Source of the DNA: an uncultured Collinsella sp.
Lineage (GTDB): Bacteria; Actinomycetota; Coriobacteriia; Coriobacteriales; Coriobacteriaceae
Direction of reading: 5' to 3'
Length of the DNA: 64,000 nt
Assembly (NCBI GenBank): GCA_958403205.1
Contig: CATXWM010000004.1
Span: 38,563 to 102,562, forward strand
Both the position numbers and the translations under genes were made by a program. Each line of letters opens with the position of its first letter. The first letter of the stretch is position 1. Of the stretch, positions 1 to 9,350 are shown piece after piece. The notes beneath the pieces are model-generated. The model did no database searches and had not been told where the DNA came from. It was given only the letters and a program-made list of their open reading frames with translations.

Positions 1-63
1 TTGAAGCACATTATCCAGCCTGCGCGGAGAAAGCAGCGCGGGCACACAAGGAAGAAGGATTGA
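1..63 (+). CDS. C-terminal end of an upstream small protein (partial)
   Basis: The frame is open from the window edge and stops with TGA directly before the feoB start codon. It encodes about 20 residues, very rich in Lys and Arg. Tight linkage to feoB suggests the end of a FeoA-like or other Feo accessory protein, but too little is visible to identify it. The AAGGAAGAAGG inside this stretch serves as the feoB ribosome binding site. Confidence 0.35.
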   Translation: MKHIIQPARRKQRGHTRKKD

Positions 64-2391
64 ATGGCGGATTCTCAGATCCATGTCGCGCTGGCGGGCA
101 ACCCCAACTGCGGCAAGACCACGCTTTTCAACCTGATCACCGGCGCCAACGGCTACGTTGGCAACTGGCCCGGCGTCACGGTTGAGAAAAAGGAAGCCAA
201 GCTCCTAAGCGACAAGAACGTTACCATCACGGACCTCCCTGGCATCTACTCGCTTTCCCCCTACAGCCCCGAGGAGCAATGCTCGCGCGATTACCTCATG
301 AGCGGCGAGCCCGATGTTGTCGTCCAAGTCGTCGATGCCACCAACCTTGAGCGTAACCTGTACCTGGCGCTTCAGGTTATCGAGACCGGCCTGCCTGTGG
401 TCGTTGCCCTCAACATGGCCGACCTGGTCGAGAAGAACGGCGATAAGATCGATACGGACAAGCTCTCCAAGAAGCTCGGTTGCCCGGTCATGATGATCTC
501 CGCTCTTAAGAACAAGGGCATCACGGAGCTGTTCGATCAGGTCAAGAAGTCCGCTGCTTCTAAGGGCCAGGTGCCGGAGCACAAGTTCGATTCCTCCATC
601 GAGGACGTTCTGGATCACATCGAGAATAACCTGCCTGCGAGCGTTCCCGCCAACAAGCGTCGCTACTACGCCGTCAAGCTGTTTGAGCGCGATGCAGACG
701 CCTGCAAGCTCATCAACCTCACCAAGGAGAAGGCCGCTCGCGTGGAGGAGCTGGTCGCCCAGTGCGAGCAGGACTGCGACGACGATGCCGAGTCCATCAT
801 CACCGGTGAGCGCTATGGCGTCATCGCGCACATCATCGATGAGTGCCTCACTAAGGCTCCGGCCAAGATGAGCACCTCCGAGAAGATCGACCGCGTGGTT
901 ACCAACCGTATCCTGGGTCTGCCGATCTTTGTGGTCATCATGTTCTGCGTGTACTACATCGCCGTTTCTACCTTGGGCGGCACGGTGACCGACTTCACCA
1001 ACGACCAGCTCTTCGGTACCGACGGTTGGTACGTGCTCGGTCAGGGCCGCGACGCCTACGACGCGGCCGTCGAGGCTGCGGGCGACGACGCAGACTCGGT
1101 CGACCCGGCGCAGTACGGCCCCTATGTCCCCGGCATCACCACCGTGGTGCACGATGCCCTCGTGGCGGGCGGCACCGAGGACGGTGGCCTGGTCGATTCG
1201 CTGGTCTGCGACGGCATCGTCGGCGGCCTGGGCGCCATCTTCGGCTTTGTGCCGCAGATGTTCCTGCTGTTCGTCATGCTGTCCTTCCTGGAGGACTGCG
1301 GCTACATGGCCCGCGTCGCCTTCATCATGGACCGCGTGTTCCGCCGCTTTGGCCTGTCCGGTAAGTCCTTCATTCCTATGCTCGTGTCTTCGGGCTGCGG
1401 CGTCCCCGGCGTCATGGCCACCAAGACCATCGAGAACGAGAAGGACCGCCGCATGACGGTCATGACCACCACGTTCATTCCCTGTGGCGCCAAGCTGCCG
1501 ATCATCGCCCTGCTCATGGGCTCCATCATCGGCGATTCTTCCACCACCGCCGCGTGGATCAGCCCGCTCTTCTACTTCCTGGGCGTCTTTGCCGTCATCG
1601 CCTCGGGCCTCATGCTCAAGAAGACCAAGCTCTTCGCCGGCCGCCCGACGCCGTTCGTTATGGAGCTTCCTGCCTACCACTTCCCGGCGATCCGCTCTTG
1701 GGCGCTGCACGTGTGGGAGCGCTGCTGGGCCTTTATCAAGAAGGCCGGCACGGTCATCTTCGCGTCCACTGTCGTGGTTTGGTTCCTGTCCAACTTTGGT
1801 AGCTACAACGGTTCCTTTGGCTTCCTGCCTGCGATGGACGGCATCCCCGAGGAGTTCATGGACTACTCCGTGCTTGCCATGCTCGGCAACCTGGTCGCTT
1901 GGATCTTCGCCCCGCTCGGCTTTAGCACCTGGCAGGCAACCGCGCTGACTGTCTCTGGCCTCGTCGCCAAGGAGAACGTCGTTGCCACCGCCGGCTCGCT
2001 GCTGTCCGTCGCCGACGCGGGCGAGACCGACCCGAGCCTGTGGACCGCGTTTGCCGGCATGTTCCCCACCATGGGCGCCTGCGTTGCCTTCGGCGCGTTC
2101 AACCTGCTGTGCGCTCCGTGCTTTGCCGCTATGGGTACCATCCGCAACCAGATGGATTCCGGCAAGTGGACCGCGATTGCCCTCGGCTACGAGTGCGCCT
2201 TCGCTTGGGTGATCGGCCTGTTCATCAACCAGTTCTATAACCTGCTTGTCCTTGGGCAGTTTGGCTTCTGGACGGTTGTGGCTATCGTGCTGCTGGTCGC
2301 GATGCTCTTCCAGATTTTCCGTCCTATGCCCAAGCACGCTTGGACCGACGAGGACGAGACCAACACTGCTTCCACTGCAGTTTCCGCCTAA
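64..2391 (+). CDS. feoB: Ferrous iron transporter FeoB
   Basis: This is the inner-membrane Fe(II) uptake permease with a cytoplasmic G domain, 775 aa, normal for the family. The G domain shows GNPNCGKT (G1, about residues 12-19), DLPG (G3, 57-60) and NMAD (G4, 117-120). Hydrophobic segments start near residue 285. The FeoB gate-type motif SSGCGVPGVMATKTI lies near 440 and PCGAKLPI near 475. A hydrophilic insert at about 320-385, rich in Asp and Ala, probably faces outward. The ATG follows the stop of an upstream small gene with no gap, which suggests an operon. A strong hairpin terminator follows. The FeoB-associated Cys-rich peptide expected next to it lies 5.5 kb downstream instead. Confidence 0.96.
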   Translation: MADSQIHVALAGNPNCGKTTLFNLITGANGYVGNWPGVTVEKKEAKLLSDKNVTITDLPGIYSLSPYSPEEQCSRDYLMSGEPDVVVQVVDATNLERNLYLALQVIETGLPVVVALNMADLVEKNGDKIDTDKLSKKLGCPVMMISALKNKGITELFDQVKKSAASKGQVPEHKFDSSIEDVLDHIENNLPASVPANKRRYYAVKLFERDADACKLINLTKEKAARVEELVAQCEQDCDDDAESIITGERYGVIAHIIDECLTKAPAKMSTSEKIDRVVTNRILGLPIFVVIMFCVYYIAVSTLGGTVTDFTNDQLFGTDGWYVLGQGRDAYDAAVEAAGDDADSVDPAQYGPYVPGITTVVHDALVAGGTEDGGLVDSLVCDGIVGGLGAIFGFVPQMFLLFVMLSFLEDCGYMARVAFIMDRVFRRFGLSGKSFIPMLVSSGCGVPGVMATKTIENEKDRRMTVMTTTFIPCGAKLPIIALLMGSIIGDSSTTAAWISPLFYFLGVFAVIASGLMLKKTKLFAGRPTPFVMELPAYHFPAIRSWALHVWERCWAFIKKAGTVIFASTVVVWFLSNFGSYNGSFGFLPAMDGIPEEFMDYSVLAMLGNLVAWIFAPLGFSTWQATALTVSGLVAKENVVATAGSLLSVADAGETDPSLWTAFAGMFPTMGACVAFGAFNLLCAPCFAAMGTIRNQMDSGKWTAIALGYECAFAWVIGLFINQFYNLLVLGQFGFWTVVAIVLLVAMLFQIFRPMPKHAWTDEDETNTASTAVSA

Positions 2392-2420
2392 GTCCGAATA
2401 AGGATCAACCCCTTTCCACG

Positions 2421-2457
2421 AGCCCGGGTGTCTCAGTGACACTCGGGCTTTTGTTTT
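2421..2457 (+). terminator. Rho-independent terminator after feoB
   Basis: An 11-bp stem (AGCCCGGGTGT paired with ACACTCGGGCT, one wobble) is followed by TTTGTTTT. Confidence 0.85.
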
Positions 2458-2514
2458 AACCGCTAGGCAATTTCGTTATAATCGACGTCCGCAAATCGAT
2501 TCATTATGTTGGAG
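2454..2514 (+). promoter_or_regulatory. Probable promoter and RBS of the polysaccharide cluster
   Basis: A perfect TATAAT lies at 2477-2482, 40 bp before the start codon. A poor -35 candidate lies in the T-rich tail of the feoB terminator. GGAG at 2511-2514 sits 7 nt before TTG 2522 but 13 nt before ATG 2528, which favours the TTG start. Confidence 0.5.
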
Positions 2515-2521
2515 AATCCAT

Positions 2522-3595
2522 TTGATCATGGCAGATATCGACAATAGGATAGCTTTGGTGATTCCCGCGTATGAGCCGAGTGGTCGGCTGGCCGCACTAC
2601 TTGAGGAGCTCGTGCTCGGATGGCCGGGACCGATCGTTGTGGTGGATGACGGGAGCAGCGCGTCCTGTTCTGTGGTGTTTGACCGCGCCCGCGCGCTTGG
2701 TGCTACGGTTCTTGTCCACGGGCTCAACCGCGGCAAAGGTGCGGCTCTCAAGACTGCCTTTTCTTATCTCTTGGAACAGGTCCCGACTGTTGCGGGGGCC
2801 GTCACGGCAGATGCCGATGGTCAGCATTTGCCTGCCGATATCCGCGCCGTTGCGCGCGAACTCGGTCTGCACCAGGACTCGTTGGTGCTTGGCTGTCGCC
2901 GATTTGACGGTAATGGCGTTCCTGCGCGCAGTAAGCTCGGTAACAATTTTATGCTTGGGGCCATGCGCGTGCTCTGCGGTGTCGATGTGAGTGATACGCA
3001 GACGGGCTTACGTGGCCTTCCGGCGTCGCTTATGCGCCGTATGCTCGCTGTGGTGCGAGACGGATATGAGTTCGAGACAGAGATGCTTGTGCTGGCGCGG
3101 CGTGCGGGTGGCATCTTCGAGGTTCCCATTACCACGGTCTACGAGGGTGACAACGAGGCATCACATTTCCGTCCCGTTGTTGATTCGCTTCGCGTGCTCG
3201 GTGTCTTATTCTCTGCGTTTGCGCGCTACACGCTCTCTTCGCTCTGCACATCGTTGTTGGATTGGGCACTGTTCTCTGCGCTCGTACTCCTATGGTCGCA
3301 TGGTGTCGCGACCAGCGCAGCCATCGTGTGGGCAACCGTCGTTGCGCGGGTCGTCTCGGCATTTGTCAACTATATGCTGAATCGAAATATCGTCTTCAAA
3401 GCGGATAATTCCAGCTGTTCTCGGAGCCTTTGCCGCTATATTGCCCTGTGCGCAGCTTGTATGTTGGCGAGCGCAGCTCTCGTCCTCTTGATTTCCGTTG
3501 CACTGCCCATACCGGTCTTCATCATCAAACCGTTTGTTGATACGGCATTGTTCTTTGCTAACTACCGTATCCAGCAGTCATGGGTCTTTGAATAG
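2522..3595 (+). CDS. Glycosyltransferase family 2 with C-terminal GtrA domain
   Basis: A DPM1-like GT2 catalytic domain occupies about residues 1-220, with VVDDGS near 40 and DADGQ near 100 for nucleotide-sugar and metal binding. A GtrA-type domain of about four membrane helices occupies residues 235-355. Such fusions usually make or flip polyprenyl-phosphate-linked sugars for cell-envelope glycans. The TTG start at 2522 has the better ribosome-site spacing; ATG 2528 is the alternative. The next gene begins 13 nt downstream, so the two are probably cotranscribed. The sugar transferred cannot be told from sequence. Confidence 0.85.
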   Translation: MIMADIDNRIALVIPAYEPSGRLAALLEELVLGWPGPIVVVDDGSSASCSVVFDRARALGATVLVHGLNRGKGAALKTAFSYLLEQVPTVAGAVTADADGQHLPADIRAVARELGLHQDSLVLGCRRFDGNGVPARSKLGNNFMLGAMRVLCGVDVSDTQTGLRGLPASLMRRMLAVVRDGYEFETEMLVLARRAGGIFEVPITTVYEGDNEASHFRPVVDSLRVLGVLFSAFARYTLSSLCTSLLDWALFSALVLLWSHGVATSAAIVWATVVARVVSAFVNYMLNRNIVFKADNSSCSRSLCRYIALCAACMLASAALVLLISVALPIPVFIIKPFVDTALFFANYRIQQSWVFE

Positions 3596-3607
3596 GGGGA
3601 TGATTCC

Positions 3608-5857
3608 GTGAACGTTCATGAGCTTAAGAAAGCCAAGAAAAGCGTGGTGGAAAAACAGGGGGCACGGAAGCGCGATGTGACGACCTTTATCGTCACTGCA
3701 GTCCTTATGGTCATCTATCTGCTATGGCGTCTTCTGTTCACCCTGCCGTTTGATCAGGGGATTCCCCAGATGGTTTTTGCGGTCTTGCTGCTCATCGCTG
3801 AGACAGTAACCGCGTTTACGACCTTCGAACTTTACTACCGCAAGGTTAAGGCCGACAGCGGACATCTCGTTATGCCGAAAATCTTGCCCGAAGACTATCC
3901 CGACGTTGACGTGGTAATCGCTACGCACAACGAGCCGACTGACGTGTTGTTCAAGACGGCGAACGCCTGTACCTACATGGACTATCCCGATCGTTCTCGG
4001 GTGCACGTCTATTTTGCTGACGATGGCTGCCGCAAAGAGGTCGCTTCCCTTGCGGCTGAACTTGGGATTGGTTATATCCCCTGCGAGGATAACAAGTATG
4101 CCAAATCGGGCAACCTCAACAACGCGTTAAGGCACACGACTTCACCGCTGATCGCGACGTTCGATGCCGACATGATTCCGCGTAGCAGCTTTCTCGTAGA
4201 TACCGTGCCCTATTTCTTGCTGCCTCGCTATATTCAGGATGGCGCGACCGGCGCATGGCGTTATCGTTCCGAGGACGAACTCAATGAGGACCTTAAAGTC
4301 GGTCTGATTCAGACGCCGCAAAGCTTCTATAATCTCGATCTTTTTCAGTTCAATCTGTATGCCGAGGATAAGATTCCTAATGAGCAAGATTTCTTCTCAC
4401 GCGAGGTAAACCAGATGCGCAACTCTTCCAACGCCTGCGCATACACCGGTAGCAATGCCGTGATATCGCGCGCCGGTATGGAGGAGATTGGCGGGTTTCC
4501 GTATCATACGATCACCGAAGATTTCGAGACGAGCTGTCGTCTGCAGATGGCGGGTTATATTACCTACGCCACTGATAAGGTCGAAGCTCACGGCCTCTCG
4601 ACGACGGATGTGCGCTCGATGGTGCGCCAACGCATCCGCTGGGCGCGCGGTGTGATTCAGAGCATCCAAAACACGGGTGTCATCTTTTCTCACAAGATTT
4701 CTTTTTCCGCGCGCATTACCTATCTGTGCAGTTTTCTGTACTGGTGGTCATTCTTCAACCGCATCATCTTCATTCTTGCGCCCATTATGTTTGCCTTGTT
4801 TGACTTCCAAGTGGTTAACTGCACACTCTGGCAGTTACTAATTTTTTGGCTGCCGAGCTATTTCTTTTATAGCAGGTCTATGAAATTGCTTTCGAGCAAT
4901 GTTCGCAGTCAGAAATGGAGTCAAATCATCGACACCACGCTGGCGCCATCACTTATTATTCCCGTATTTCTTGAGACGCTCGGTATCCGCGAGACCAAGT
5001 TCAAAGTTACGCGTAAAGACAAGACGACCAATCGCAGCGGTAGCCTGTGGAACATGCTCCCACACCTGTTGCTCGTGGTGCTCTCGGTTGCAGCTATTAT
5101 CAGATTTACATGGGGAAAGTATGGCATGGCGCTCGTGTACAGTTCCGTGATCATCTATTGGTTGTGCTACAACTTGATTGCCCTTTTGTATGCTATTGCC
5201 TTTTCGGGTGGTCGGTCCATGCCGCGCAAGAGTACTCGCATCTCCGTAGACGAACCTGCGGTGCTGACGGCGCTGCCGGTTGAGGATGAGTGGTCGAAGC
5301 TAACCGAGGGCACCGGCGAAGCCGTGGCCGAAGGTGGCGTTTTCCCCGATTGCAGTTCGGACGAGACGGATGACGAAGGCCCTGTGGGTGTTTTCGCGGG
5401 GCGTGCCATCAACATGTCAGACGGTGGTGTACTCGTGCGCATCGATGATCCCTTTCCCGAGGAGCTGCGCAGCTTTGCGGTGCGCTTGGGAGATGGTCGC
5501 TATTGCACATGCGTTTCTGGTAGGCTTGTGCGCCTCTTTCAATCCAAATGTGGCGATGATGAGTCGTGGTACGCGGCGCTTCGAATCGAGCACCGCTCGC
5601 TCGAGGAGCGTCGCATCTATGATTGGCTGCTGTACGATCGCGAAACGGGCATCGCCGAGGAGCTTGATAGCTGGAACACCACCTATGACGATATCGTGCG
5701 TATTGTCCGCATGAGGATAAGGGCGCTTCTTTCGCGTTACCGCGTATGGAGATCCCGCCGCCGCTCCAGGCGTGATAGCGATCGATGCGGCGATTCACGG
5801 GATGCGGAGCGGACCAGTCACGATTCTGCTCATGTCGAAGGAGACGCTGCATGCTGA
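3608..5857 (+). CDS. BcsA-like processive glycosyltransferase with PilZ domain
   Basis: A membrane GT2 polysaccharide synthase of 749 aa. Two membrane helices (about 25-75) precede a catalytic domain with ATHNEP, DDGC, FDADMIP, the TED motif (TITEDFETS) and the QxxRW motif (RQRIRWARG). Further helices follow to about residue 535. The C-terminus resembles a PilZ c-di-GMP receptor: RKSTR near 540 fits RxxxR, and NMSDGG near 601 fits (D/N)xSxxG. About 60 acidic residues separate the two motifs, longer than usual. The GTG start has AGGGGGAT upstream. No BcsB, BcsC or BcsZ partner is present, so the product may be a different beta-glucan or heteropolymer. The tail is very rich in Arg and Asp. Confidence 0.88.
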   Translation: MNVHELKKAKKSVVEKQGARKRDVTTFIVTAVLMVIYLLWRLLFTLPFDQGIPQMVFAVLLLIAETVTAFTTFELYYRKVKADSGHLVMPKILPEDYPDVDVVIATHNEPTDVLFKTANACTYMDYPDRSRVHVYFADDGCRKEVASLAAELGIGYIPCEDNKYAKSGNLNNALRHTTSPLIATFDADMIPRSSFLVDTVPYFLLPRYIQDGATGAWRYRSEDELNEDLKVGLIQTPQSFYNLDLFQFNLYAEDKIPNEQDFFSREVNQMRNSSNACAYTGSNAVISRAGMEEIGGFPYHTITEDFETSCRLQMAGYITYATDKVEAHGLSTTDVRSMVRQRIRWARGVIQSIQNTGVIFSHKISFSARITYLCSFLYWWSFFNRIIFILAPIMFALFDFQVVNCTLWQLLIFWLPSYFFYSRSMKLLSSNVRSQKWSQIIDTTLAPSLIIPVFLETLGIRETKFKVTRKDKTTNRSGSLWNMLPHLLLVVLSVAAIIRFTWGKYGMALVYSSVIIYWLCYNLIALLYAIAFSGGRSMPRKSTRISVDEPAVLTALPVEDEWSKLTEGTGEAVAEGGVFPDCSSDETDDEGPVGVFAGRAINMSDGGVLVRIDDPFPEELRSFAVRLGDGRYCTCVSGRLVRLFQSKCGDDESWYAALRIEHRSLEERRIYDWLLYDRETGIAEELDSWNTTYDDIVRIVRMRIRALLSRYRVWRSRRRSRRDSDRCGDSRDAERTSHDSAHVEGDAAC

Positions 5858-7716
5858 TTATTGCTGCCTTCGGCCGTGCGGCGCTGTTCCTGCTAGCGCT
5901 CTTCGGTCTGTGCTATTGGATCCATCGTTTGACCGAGACGGATGTGCATTTCGCTCCCGTGTGTGCCTTGTGTGTCATGGGGGTCGTCACGTATGCCGGT
6001 GGAATCGTTGGCGCGCTTGCCCCTGCCACCTGGGGGGTGGTTGTGGTGGGCGCCATCGCCGGTGCAGCGGCAATGCCCTGTCTCCATGGTCGTGGTCTTG
6101 CTAGATTGCCCTTTGGTCTCCCTGACGTGTGTTTTCTCCTAGGTATGTTGATCTTTCTGTGGCCCCTGCTGTCGGCGCGTCTCGAGCATTACGATAACTT
6201 TACGCATTGGGCTATAGCGCTCAAGGTCATGCTGGAGACGGGGGCTTTCCCCACGGCGTCAAGTGGTCTCGTTGAGTTTTTCAACTATCCGCTCGGCACA
6301 ACTTCACTGCTGTACTGCGCATGCACGTTTTTAGGCCATGCCGAGGGAACAATGCTCGTTGTTCAGGCAGCCTTTATCTTCTCATGTTTTTATGCTGTTC
6401 TTGGTATTGTGCGCAATCGCCGTTCGTTTCTGCCATATGCGGTGTTAGGGGCTGGCTGCTCGCTCCTTACGTTTTTCAATGTAACGATTCGCATTAATAA
6501 CCTTTTGGTTGATTTCGTGCTCCCGGTCCTTACGATGGCGTGCTGGGCAGTCGTGGATCGTTATAACGGTGATGTTCGCCGCGAGCTCAAGTTGCTCGTG
6601 CCGTTGATGGCGGAGCTCATAGTGGTGAAGTCGACGGGCGTCGTATTCGTTGCATTTGTGCTCGCTTACCATTTAGCGCGCGGACACGTTGCTCTCAGGA
6701 ATCGCAGCTGGAACGCTCGCCTGCGCTGGTTTGGTGCAACTGCCGTCGCAGGTGTTTTGGGTTTTTCCACTTATCTGATGTGGAGTTGGCACATGGCCAC
6801 GGCGCTCGCGGGCGTCAAGAATAAGTTCGATGTGGGCGATGCTGCTCACGCGGCGGTGGTCGGCGGTAAGAATACTGCCCAGATCGCGCAGGTCATCTCG
6901 ACGTTTTTTGCGACCTCCATCGATTTAACTACCAGGCCTGCGCTCGGTTTCCTGCTCGGCAACTTGGCTGTTGTCGCATTGCTAGCGGCTGCTCGGTGGC
7001 GCTTTGGGCATCAGTTGACACATGTGCGCCGCGCACTGGTTGCGCTTGATTTCATGACAATTGTTTACTATGTGGGTATTCTCGCCATGTACATTTTCTC
7101 GATGCCAATGGACGAGGCCTTGAGGCTTGCTGGATTCGATCGTTATGCTTGCAGCATCATTGCATTGTTTGTCGGTGGCCTGGCGATGGCAGTTACCGTT
7201 GAGCTTGAGGGGCAGATGAAATTCCGGTCCGATGGTTCCCCCTGCCATGCAACGCCGTTACATAAGCGGCGATACCAACAGGTTGTAATGGGCTGCATCG
7301 CCTTGTCGCTTGGCCTTTTGACGAGTGAATACAACGGCATGCTATTCAATGCAAAGACATACGACACTTCGCTTCCGGCGACGGTCCGAGATGTCGTCGG
7401 TGATCGCTGGCCGGCATCGGGTAAAGAAGACGGTACTCGTTATTTGCTGTTCGGTTCCGATCGCGATGGGCTTATGACTTCGTACTACTTCACGTATGTG
7501 GCTCGATATTATTTGTTTGCCCCGCATTCCGATGCCATATGCGCGTTCTATGAGCCCAATATGGATAACCTTCTGTCGGGTTATGACAAGCTCATCGTAA
7601 TCGAGTCCAATTCTGCGGAGATGGGTCTACTTAAAAAGCATTATGGCGTTACAGGCAAGGTCGGCGTCTATCGTATCGAGAAAAATAGCACCAGGGTAAA
7701 CCTTATTGCTGAGTGA
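5851..7716 (+). CDS. Large polytopic membrane protein of the polysaccharide cluster
   Basis: This 621-aa protein has roughly a dozen hydrophobic segments through residue 520 and a hydrophilic C-terminal domain of about 100 residues. A loop near residues 110-125 contains HYDNFTHWA, a pattern seen in membrane proteins of capsule and exopolysaccharide loci; GT39-like transferases and polymerases have comparable acidic first loops. I chose ATG 5851 because GAAGGAG lies 7 nt upstream and it overlaps the end of the synthase gene by 7 nt (ATGCTGA), implying translational coupling. A longer open frame from 5785 lacks a ribosome site. The function is not established; a polymerase, ligase or glycosyltransferase acting with the two upstream genes is the best inference. 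Confidence 0.72.
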   Translation: MLIIAAFGRAALFLLALFGLCYWIHRLTETDVHFAPVCALCVMGVVTYAGGIVGALAPATWGVVVVGAIAGAAAMPCLHGRGLARLPFGLPDVCFLLGMLIFLWPLLSARLEHYDNFTHWAIALKVMLETGAFPTASSGLVEFFNYPLGTTSLLYCACTFLGHAEGTMLVVQAAFIFSCFYAVLGIVRNRRSFLPYAVLGAGCSLLTFFNVTIRINNLLVDFVLPVLTMACWAVVDRYNGDVRRELKLLVPLMAELIVVKSTGVVFVAFVLAYHLARGHVALRNRSWNARLRWFGATAVAGVLGFSTYLMWSWHMATALAGVKNKFDVGDAAHAAVVGGKNTAQIAQVISTFFATSIDLTTRPALGFLLGNLAVVALLAAARWRFGHQLTHVRRALVALDFMTIVYYVGILAMYIFSMPMDEALRLAGFDRYACSIIALFVGGLAMAVTVELEGQMKFRSDGSPCHATPLHKRRYQQVVMGCIALSLGLLTSEYNGMLFNAKTYDTSLPATVRDVVGDRWPASGKEDGTRYLLFGSDRDGLMTSYYFTYVARYYLFAPHSDAICAFYEPNMDNLLSGYDKLIVIESNSAEMGLLKKHYGVTGKVGVYRIEKNSTRVNLIAE

Positions 7717-7803
7717 GGCAGCGAGATGAGCTCTATGATCATGATTTCACCCATTCCGGATAGGTTGCCTTGTACCAATGTGGTGGGGAGATGTGGCGTT
7801 TCC

Positions 7804-7847
7804 GCAGATAAAACCGACCAAAATAAACCTGTCCCTTTTTGGTAGGT
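7804..7847 (-). repeat. Intergenic repeat, family 'CCAAAAAGGGACAGG', copy 1
   Basis: Read on the minus strand this is nearly identical over about 40 bases to the plus-strand sequence at 61019-61060 (CCAAAAAGGGACAGGTTTAT followed by TTTGG and GGTTTTATCTG). It is not coding and lies between the polysaccharide cluster and the small Cys-rich gene. Confidence 0.75.
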
Positions 7848-7893
7848 GGAGAATGGGGTAAAGTAAGTGATGGTTAACTAAAGGAGGCTTGCT

Positions 7894-8094
7894 ATGGCAC
7901 CTATCGATATTGTTGTACTGGCTGTTATCGGCATCGCGTTTGTCGCCGTGTGCGTGCGCATCTACCGCAAGGGCACCTGCGCCGACTGCGCTCAGGGTGG
8001 CGCTTGCACGGGGCATTGTTCTAACAAAAAGACTTGTGCCGCGCTTAAGGGCGTAGACAAAATCGCCGAAGACTTGGGTCGCGGTATCAAATAA
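7894..8094 (+). CDS. FeoB-associated Cys-rich membrane peptide
   Basis: A 66-aa protein with one N-terminal membrane helix (about residues 4-22) followed by a cytosolic Cys-rich segment: CADC, then CTGHC and KKTC. This layout matches the small FeoB-associated Cys-rich family, normally encoded next to feoB. AGGAGG at 7881-7886 precedes the ATG. It stands alone here, 5.5 kb from feoB, with its own terminator, so the polysaccharide cluster may have been inserted between them. A role in delivering or handling iron is inferred only from the family. Confidence 0.75.
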   Translation: MAPIDIVVLAVIGIAFVAVCVRIYRKGTCADCAQGGACTGHCSNKKTCAALKGVDKIAEDLGRGIK

Positions 8095-8108
8095 GGTCCG
8101 GACATCCA

Positions 8109-8145
8109 AGCGCTCCGCGGGCATCCGTTCGCGGGGCGCTTTGTG
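8109..8145 (+). terminator. Terminator of the Cys-rich peptide gene
   Basis: AGCGCTCCGCG pairs with CGCGGGGCGCT and is followed by TTTG, a strong GC stem with a short T tract. Confidence 0.65.
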
Positions 8146-8238
8146 CATTTGAGGGAGAGCACGGCGAGTCGAAGAGTATTTTTGGGGTATCGTTAACTGG
8201 ACTATTAATTGGCAACTTATCTATAACGGAGTAACCGC

Positions 8239-9318
8239 ATGAGCGCTCGCGTAACCATGAAGGACATAGCCGCCGAGCTTGGCGTTTCCATCAATACCGT
8301 GCACAAGGCCCTGACGGGAAAGGCCGGCGTGAGCGAATCCGTGCGCGCCAAGGTGAACATTAAGGCCGAGGCCATGGGCTATCACCGCAACACAAGTGCC
8401 TCAAGCCTGCGCCGCAAGGATATCAATCTGGTGTTTTGCCTGCCCCGCGCATCGCGCGAGGGAGCGTACTTTTTCCGTTACCTGTGGGAAGGCTGCAATC
8501 GCTTTGAACAGGAGGTCATCGACCGGGGCATTACGGTTGAGCGCGTTGAATTTGGCGTGGGCGGCTACGCTGATGCACTCGAGCAAATCGACGAGCGTCT
8601 GCAGGTGGGCGAGAAGATTGATGGCTTGCTCGCCTATGCGCCGGGCGACGATCGTGCGACTGAGCTTTTGGGGCAGATCGCCGAGGCGGGCGTGACGATT
8701 GAGCTTGTCGACGGCGACCGTCCGCATTTGAATCGTTTGGGTGCGAGCTTGGCCGATTATTCGACGGCAGGCAGCCTTATGGCCGAGCAGGCGGCAAACC
8801 TGGTCCATGCTTCTGGGGCCGACGCCCGCGTGCTCCTTTTGACAGGCGACCCATATACCGATTCGCACTATCTAACCGCCCGCGCCTTCCACAATTACCT
8901 GCGCGAACGTGATATTCCATGGCAGGTTGAGGATCTTGCAGGTGCCCATGCGCAAGTCAAACAACTCGAGCATGAGCTCGAAAAGCGCTTGAGTGCGCCG
9001 GACGCCCCCGAACTTATCTGTAGCGTTTTTGCCGTTGGTTCCGAAGTGGTTGCCGACGCGCTCGTCTCGACCGGCAAGGCCGGTCAGGTCATGGTGATCG
9101 GCAACGACCTGTTTCCCGAAAGTGCTCTGGCCTTGCGCCGCGGTATCTTTACCAATATTGTCTATAAGGACCCGACGAGCCTGGCGTATCGCGGCGCTAA
9201 GACGCTGGGCGATTATCTGCTGTGGGGAAGGACCCCGACGGTGCCCGTCCAGAAGGGTGCCGTCGAGATGGTATTTGCCAGCAATGTCGACCGCTACTGC
9301 GAACTTGCGGGTATTTAG
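8239..9318 (+). CDS. LacI-family transcriptional regulator
   Basis: 359 aa: an N-terminal LacI helix-turn-helix (about 7-30), a hinge, and a periplasmic-binding-protein-like sensor domain. The recognition helix reads VSINTVHKAL, not the usual VSxxTVSRxL, so its DNA preference may differ from standard LacI members. The ATG has CGGAG 7 nt upstream; an in-frame ATG at 8257 is less likely. It lies directly upstream of the uxaCBA operon. LacI proteins usually bind palindromes with a central CG, as in GTGAACGTTCAC found at 9673 and 9713. It is therefore a candidate controller of the pectin genes; the GntR protein at 39434 is the competing candidate. No such site precedes this gene itself. Confidence 0.9.
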   Translation: MSARVTMKDIAAELGVSINTVHKALTGKAGVSESVRAKVNIKAEAMGYHRNTSASSLRRKDINLVFCLPRASREGAYFFRYLWEGCNRFEQEVIDRGITVERVEFGVGGYADALEQIDERLQVGEKIDGLLAYAPGDDRATELLGQIAEAGVTIELVDGDRPHLNRLGASLADYSTAGSLMAEQAANLVHASGADARVLLLTGDPYTDSHYLTARAFHNYLRERDIPWQVEDLAGAHAQVKQLEHELEKRLSAPDAPELICSVFAVGSEVVADALVSTGKAGQVMVIGNDLFPESALALRRGIFTNIVYKDPTSLAYRGAKTLGDYLLWGRTPTVPVQKGAVEMVFASNVDRYCELAGI

Positions 9319-9350
9319 CCGATTGAGCAGGTACCCCCTCTTGCGACGTG

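Noticed and set aside
205..2442. Long minus-strand open frame opposite feoB (745 codons)
   Set aside because: It mirrors the codon bias of feoB, is rich in His, Arg and Gly without any domain, and has no ribosome site.
3608..3620. GTGAACGTTCATG at the start codon of the BcsA-like gene looks like a pectin-regulon operator
   Set aside because: It is coding sequence (GTG AAC GTT CAT), has no second site or promoter near, and the gene has no link to pectin. Probably coincidence.
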